A DNA stretch of 27,264 bases from Lachnospiraceae bacterium UBA3863 (GTDB lineage: Bacteria > Bacillota > Clostridia > Lachnospirales > Lachnospiraceae): contig DGGX01000141.1 of NCBI GenBank assembly GCA_002392385.1, positions 19,069-46,332 on the forward strand, written 5' to 3'. Position 1 is the stretch's first letter. Each line of letters opens with the position of its first letter. This document shows, piece by piece, positions 24,393 through 27,264 of this stretch. The translations under genes were made by a program, and so were the position numbers. The notes below the pieces were generated by a model. The model saw only the letters and a program-made list of their open reading frames with translations. It was not told the origin of the DNA and made no database searches.

Positions 24393-24417
24393 AGATCCAG
24401 AAGGGAGGAATTGCTTA

Positions 24418-25527
24418 ATGAAAAAGAAACTCATCAGTGCTGTGCTCTGCGCAGTGATGGCAGCGTCTCTGATGGCAGGCTGCGGTCTGTCCGGCGGCTC
24501 TTCTGCCGGCAGCGAGCCCGCGGCTGAGGCTGAGCCCGCAGCTGAGGCTGAGGCTCCGGCCGAAGGTGAAGCGGCAGCGGAAGCCCCTGCCGGCGACGTG
24601 ATCACCCTGACCATGGCTGAGGTCAACCCGCTCGAGAACACTGTCTGCGGCGCCATGGACCTTAAGTTCAAGGAAGAGGTCGAGAGACTTTCCGGCGGCA
24701 CCATCCAGATCGACCTGCAGGGCGGCGGCGTCCTCGGTGTTGAGGCTGACATCCTTGACGGTATGACCATGAACTCCGGCACGGTCGACATCTGCCGTAT
24801 CTCCGCTTTCGCGCTGACCTCCTACGGCACCAAGAAGTCCGTTCTTCTGTCCCTGCCTTACACCTTCGCTGACAGAAATCACTTCTGGAACTTCGCTAAC
24901 AGCGAGCTGGGCCAGGAATTCCTGAACGAGTCCGAAGAGCTGGGTCTGGGCGTCAAAGGTCTCTACTTCGGTGAGGAAGGCTTCCGTAATTTCTTCACAG
25001 TCGAGTCCAAGCCCATCACCACCCCCGACGACATGAAGAACATGAAGATCCGTGTGTCCAACGACCCCATCATGCAGAAGATGGTGTCCAGCCTGGGCGC
25101 TACCTCTTCCCCCGTCTCCATGAGCGAGATCTACTCCTCCATGCAGAACGGCACCATCGACGGCGCTGAGCAGCCCACCGTCAACTACGCCGGCAACAGC
25201 TTCCAGGAAGTCGGCCCCAACCTGACCCTGGACGGCCACACCCTGGGCGCCATGATGACCATCATCACTGACGAAGCCTGGAACAGCCTGACCGAAGAGC
25301 AGCAGGGCTGGATCCTCGAGGCCGGCAAGACCGCTTCCGACTACTGCCGTGAAGTCTCCGAGGAGAAGGAGAACGAGGTCCTTGCACAGCTGAAGGAGCA
25401 GGGCATCAACGTCATCGAAGTCGAAGACAAGACCGCATGGCAGGCAGCCTGCAAGCCCATCGCTGATGAGTACGCGACCGGCGATCTGGCGGAAGTCTAT
25501 CAGCAGCTTCTTGATCTTGCCGACTGA
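24418..25527 (+). CDS. TRAP transporter substrate-binding lipoprotein (DctP family)
   Basis: Binding protein of 369 residues. The lipobox LMAGC gives lipidated Cys22, followed by a low-complexity Ala/Glu/Pro linker (about 33-59) that tethers the domain to the membrane. The DctP domain shows LQGGGVLGVEADILDGM, YGEEGFRNFFT-like FGEEGFRNFF, and the carboxylate-binding Arg212 in MKIRVSNDPIM, with QNGTIDGAEQP after it. Family members bind organic acids through that Arg, so a carboxylate ligand is likely. AGAAGGGAGG precedes the ATG. The codons look strongly biased, as in a highly expressed gene. Membrane subunits follow after a hairpin. Confidence 0.92.
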   Translation: MKKKLISAVLCAVMAASLMAGCGLSGGSSAGSEPAAEAEPAAEAEAPAEGEAAAEAPAGDVITLTMAEVNPLENTVCGAMDLKFKEEVERLSGGTIQIDLQGGGVLGVEADILDGMTMNSGTVDICRISAFALTSYGTKKSVLLSLPYTFADRNHFWNFANSELGQEFLNESEELGLGVKGLYFGEEGFRNFFTVESKPITTPDDMKNMKIRVSNDPIMQKMVSSLGATSSPVSMSEIYSSMQNGTIDGAEQPTVNYAGNSFQEVGPNLTLDGHTLGAMMTIITDEAWNSLTEEQQGWILEAGKTASDYCREVSEEKENEVLAQLKEQGINVIEVEDKTAWQAACKPIADEYATGDLAEVYQQLLDLAD

Positions 25528-25574
25528 TTGAACGACTGACCATTAAGTCCGAAAAGAACCAAATAGGCTGATCT

Positions 25575-25606
25575 GAAAAGTGCTCCGGACAGCCGGAGCA
25601 CTTTTC
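25575..25606 (+). terminator. Perfect intercistronic hairpin between dctP and dctQ (partial terminator)
   Basis: A 14-bp perfect stem GAAAAGTGCTCCGG / CCGGAGCACTTTTC with an ACAG loop; the 3' arm ends in TTTTC. It lies 17 bp before the dctQ-like start and probably lets most transcripts end after the binding protein. Confidence 0.75.
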
Positions 25607-25622
25607 AATAAGGGGGACTGTA

Positions 25623-26147
25623 ATGCCTGCTATCTTTTTGAAACTCAGAAAAATCGAGCCGGTATACAACTTCGTGTACTCGGTATTCATGTTTATCTGC
25701 AAGGTCCTGCTCGTGGCGGATATCCTGATCACCAGCTGGATCGTCCTTGCCCGTTACATCACCGTGATCCCCGCTCCCAACTGGGGTGAGGAGCTCATCT
25801 TGACACTGATGTCCTACATGGCAGTCCTGTCCGCCTCCCTGGCCATCAAGAGAAACGCCCACATCCGGATGACGGCTTTCGACCGCTATCTGCCTGAAAA
25901 AGTCATCATCACCCTGGACCTGATCGCGGACATCGCGGTCCTGATCCTGGCAGTCATCATGCTGGTCACCGGCTGGCAGTACGCGGCCGGCCTCGGCTCC
26001 AAGGGCACCTACATTTCCATGCCCTGGCTGTCCAAGTTCTGGCAGTATTTCCCGATCCCCTTCGCCGGCCTCGCCATGATCTTCTTTGAGGTCGAGAGAG
26101 TCGTCATCGATATCGAGAGATACTTCGGAAGAAAGGAGGAAGCGTGA
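25623..26147 (+). CDS. TRAP transporter small membrane subunit (DctQ family)
   Basis: A protein of 174 residues with four hydrophobic helices. The conserved central DctQ segment PNWGEELILTLMSYMAVLSASLAIKRNAHI (Trp-x-Glu-Glu, later Ala-His-Ile) is present at about 57-86. It begins after GGGGG at a suitable distance and its TGA stop shares one base with the ATG of the large subunit, so the two are translationally coupled. DctQ and DctM together form the sodium-driven membrane unit that the DctP protein feeds. Confidence 0.9.
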   Translation: MPAIFLKLRKIEPVYNFVYSVFMFICKVLLVADILITSWIVLARYITVIPAPNWGEELILTLMSYMAVLSASLAIKRNAHIRMTAFDRYLPEKVIITLDLIADIAVLILAVIMLVTGWQYAAGLGSKGTYISMPWLSKFWQYFPIPFAGLAMIFFEVERVVIDIERYFGRKEEA

Positions 26148-27264
26148 TGTCTGAATCTACAGCTATCGTCATTCTTCTTGTATCGTTCCTGGTCATGGTA
26201 TTCCTCCGTTTCCCGATCGCCTACTCTGTGGCGATCTCCACGGTCCTGTGCCTGACCTACCAGGGACTGCCGCTGGCGACCCTCACGCAGCAGATGGTCA
26301 AGGGTATCAGCTCCTTCTCCCTGATGGCGGTGCCCTTCTTCATCACCATGGGTGTTCTGATGGGCTCCGGCGGTATCTCCGAGAAGCTCCTGAACCTGGC
26401 GGACGCCTGCGTCGGCTGGATGACCGGCGGCCTGGCTATGGTCAACATCGTCGCCTCCTATTTCTTCGGCGGCATTTCCGGTTCCGCCTCTGCGGATACC
26501 GCATCCCTGGGCTCTCTGGAGATTCCCATGATGGTCAACAGAGGCTATGACGTCGACTTCGCGACGGCTGTCACCATCTCCTCCTCCGTCGAGGGCATGC
26601 TGGTGCCCCCGTCCCACAACATGGTCATCTACGCCACGACGGCGGGCGGCCTTTCCGTCGGGAGCCTCTTCCTGGCCGGCTACCTTCCGGGCGCTGTTCT
26701 GGCAGGTTCCCTGATGGTTCTGTCCTACATCCTCTCCAAGAAGAGAGGCTACCCGAAGGGAGACGCCTTCAGCCTGTCCCGTCTGGGCAAGGAATTCGCG
26801 ACATCGATCTGGGCCCTTTCCGCGATCCTGATCGTTGTCGTCGGCGTCTGCGCCGGTGTTTTCACCGCCACAGAGTCCGCGGCTATTGCCGTTATCTACT
26901 CCCTGATCGTGTCCCTGTACGTCTACAAGGGATTGACCTGGAAGGGCGTCTGGAAGGCCCTTGACCAGTGCGTGGACACCCTGTCCATCGTTCTGATCCT
27001 GATCGCGACCTCCAACGCATTCGGCTACCTGCTGACCAAGCTGCACGTGCCGTCCCTGGCCGCCAACCTGATCACCGGCGTGTCCGACAACCCTTACGTG
27101 ATCGCCATCCTGCTGAACGTCATCCTGCTGGTCCTGGGTATGATCATGGATATGGCTCCCATCATCCTGATCACCACTCCGATCCTGCTGCCGATCGCTA
27201 CCTCCATCGGCATCGATCCCATCCAGTACGGTATCATGCTGGTCCTGAACTGCGGCATCGGCCT
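26147..27264 (+). CDS. TRAP transporter large permease (DctM family), 3' end outside window
   Basis: The frame starts at ATG 26147 (the DctQ stop overlaps as ATGA-type coupling; GGAGGA lies upstream) and stays open to the window end, giving 372 residues of an expected 425 or so. Hydrophobic helices run throughout. DctM signatures visible are AVPFFITMGVLMGSGGIS, FFGGISGSASADTASLGS (about 105-122), VEGMLVPPSHNMVIYA and, near the edge, GMIMDMAPIILITTPILLP. It is an ion-transporter-superfamily permease that moves the DctP ligand with sodium. Confidence 0.92.
   Translation, partial: MSESTAIVILLVSFLVMVFLRFPIAYSVAISTVLCLTYQGLPLATLTQQMVKGISSFSLMAVPFFITMGVLMGSGGISEKLLNLADACVGWMTGGLAMVNIVASYFFGGISGSASADTASLGSLEIPMMVNRGYDVDFATAVTISSSVEGMLVPPSHNMVIYATTAGGLSVGSLFLAGYLPGAVLAGSLMVLSYILSKKRGYPKGDAFSLSRLGKEFATSIWALSAILIVVVGVCAGVFTATESAAIAVIYSLIVSLYVYKGLTWKGVWKALDQCVDTLSIVLILIATSNAFGYLLTKLHVPSLAANLITGVSDNPYVIAILLNVILLVLGMIMDMAPIILITTPILLPIATSIGIDPIQYGIMLVLNCGIG

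Overview
The window looks like chromosomal DNA from a fairly high-GC anaerobic Bacillota (Clostridia, possibly Lachnospiraceae or a relative). The basis is strong AGGAGG-type ribosome sites, GTG starts, a TcyABC-like cystine ABC system, a YczE-like membrane protein, and an exported protein of XXXLXXG heptads next to an MMPL transporter. This taxonomic guess is inference. No tRNA, rRNA, CRISPR array, insertion sequence or phage gene was seen.

Region 1 (1-10040, + strand) is an acyl-CoA/organic-acid catabolic island in two transcription blocks. Block A holds the tail of a GntP-type permease, a two-hot-dog (R)-enoyl-CoA hydratase (MFE-2/MaoC type), an acyl-CoA ligase, a CaiB/BaiF-like CoA-transferase, an FldA/HadA-like CoA-transferase and a complete GntP-type permease. 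It ends at an intrinsic terminator near 7050. Block B holds a second hydratase paralogue that has lost the catalytic Asp, a YczE-like membrane protein and a second FldA/HadA-like CoA-transferase. It ends at a perfect hairpin terminator near 10020. A convergent sigma-54-dependent activator (10072-12111, - strand) is the obvious candidate regulator. A reasonable model is uptake of a carboxylic or hydroxy acid, activation to the CoA ester by ligase or CoA transfer, and reversible dehydration. The substrate cannot be read from sequence, and no acyl-CoA dehydrogenase or ETF is present in the window.

Region 2 (about 12200-16550) starts with a decayed M20 amidohydrolase remnant. It is followed by a - strand operon reading XRE regulator, PatB/MalY C-S lyase, substrate-binding lipoprotein, permease and ATPase, which together suggest cystine import and cleavage. 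A good sigma-A promoter lies in front of the XRE gene, back to back with one that drives a VTT-domain membrane protein almost without a leader.

Region 3 (16597-24251, + strand) encodes the VTT protein, a TetR regulator, an MMPL/RND exporter, a 1046-residue exported heptad-repeat protein and a MntP-fold membrane protein that lacks the metal-binding aspartates. The last four look like one envelope/export system. An array of short degenerate repeats lies between the exporter and the heptad protein.

Region 4 (24418-27264, + strand) is a TRAP transporter (DctP, DctQ, DctM truncated by the window edge). A perfect hairpin after the binding-protein gene probably sets the ratio of binding protein to membrane subunits.
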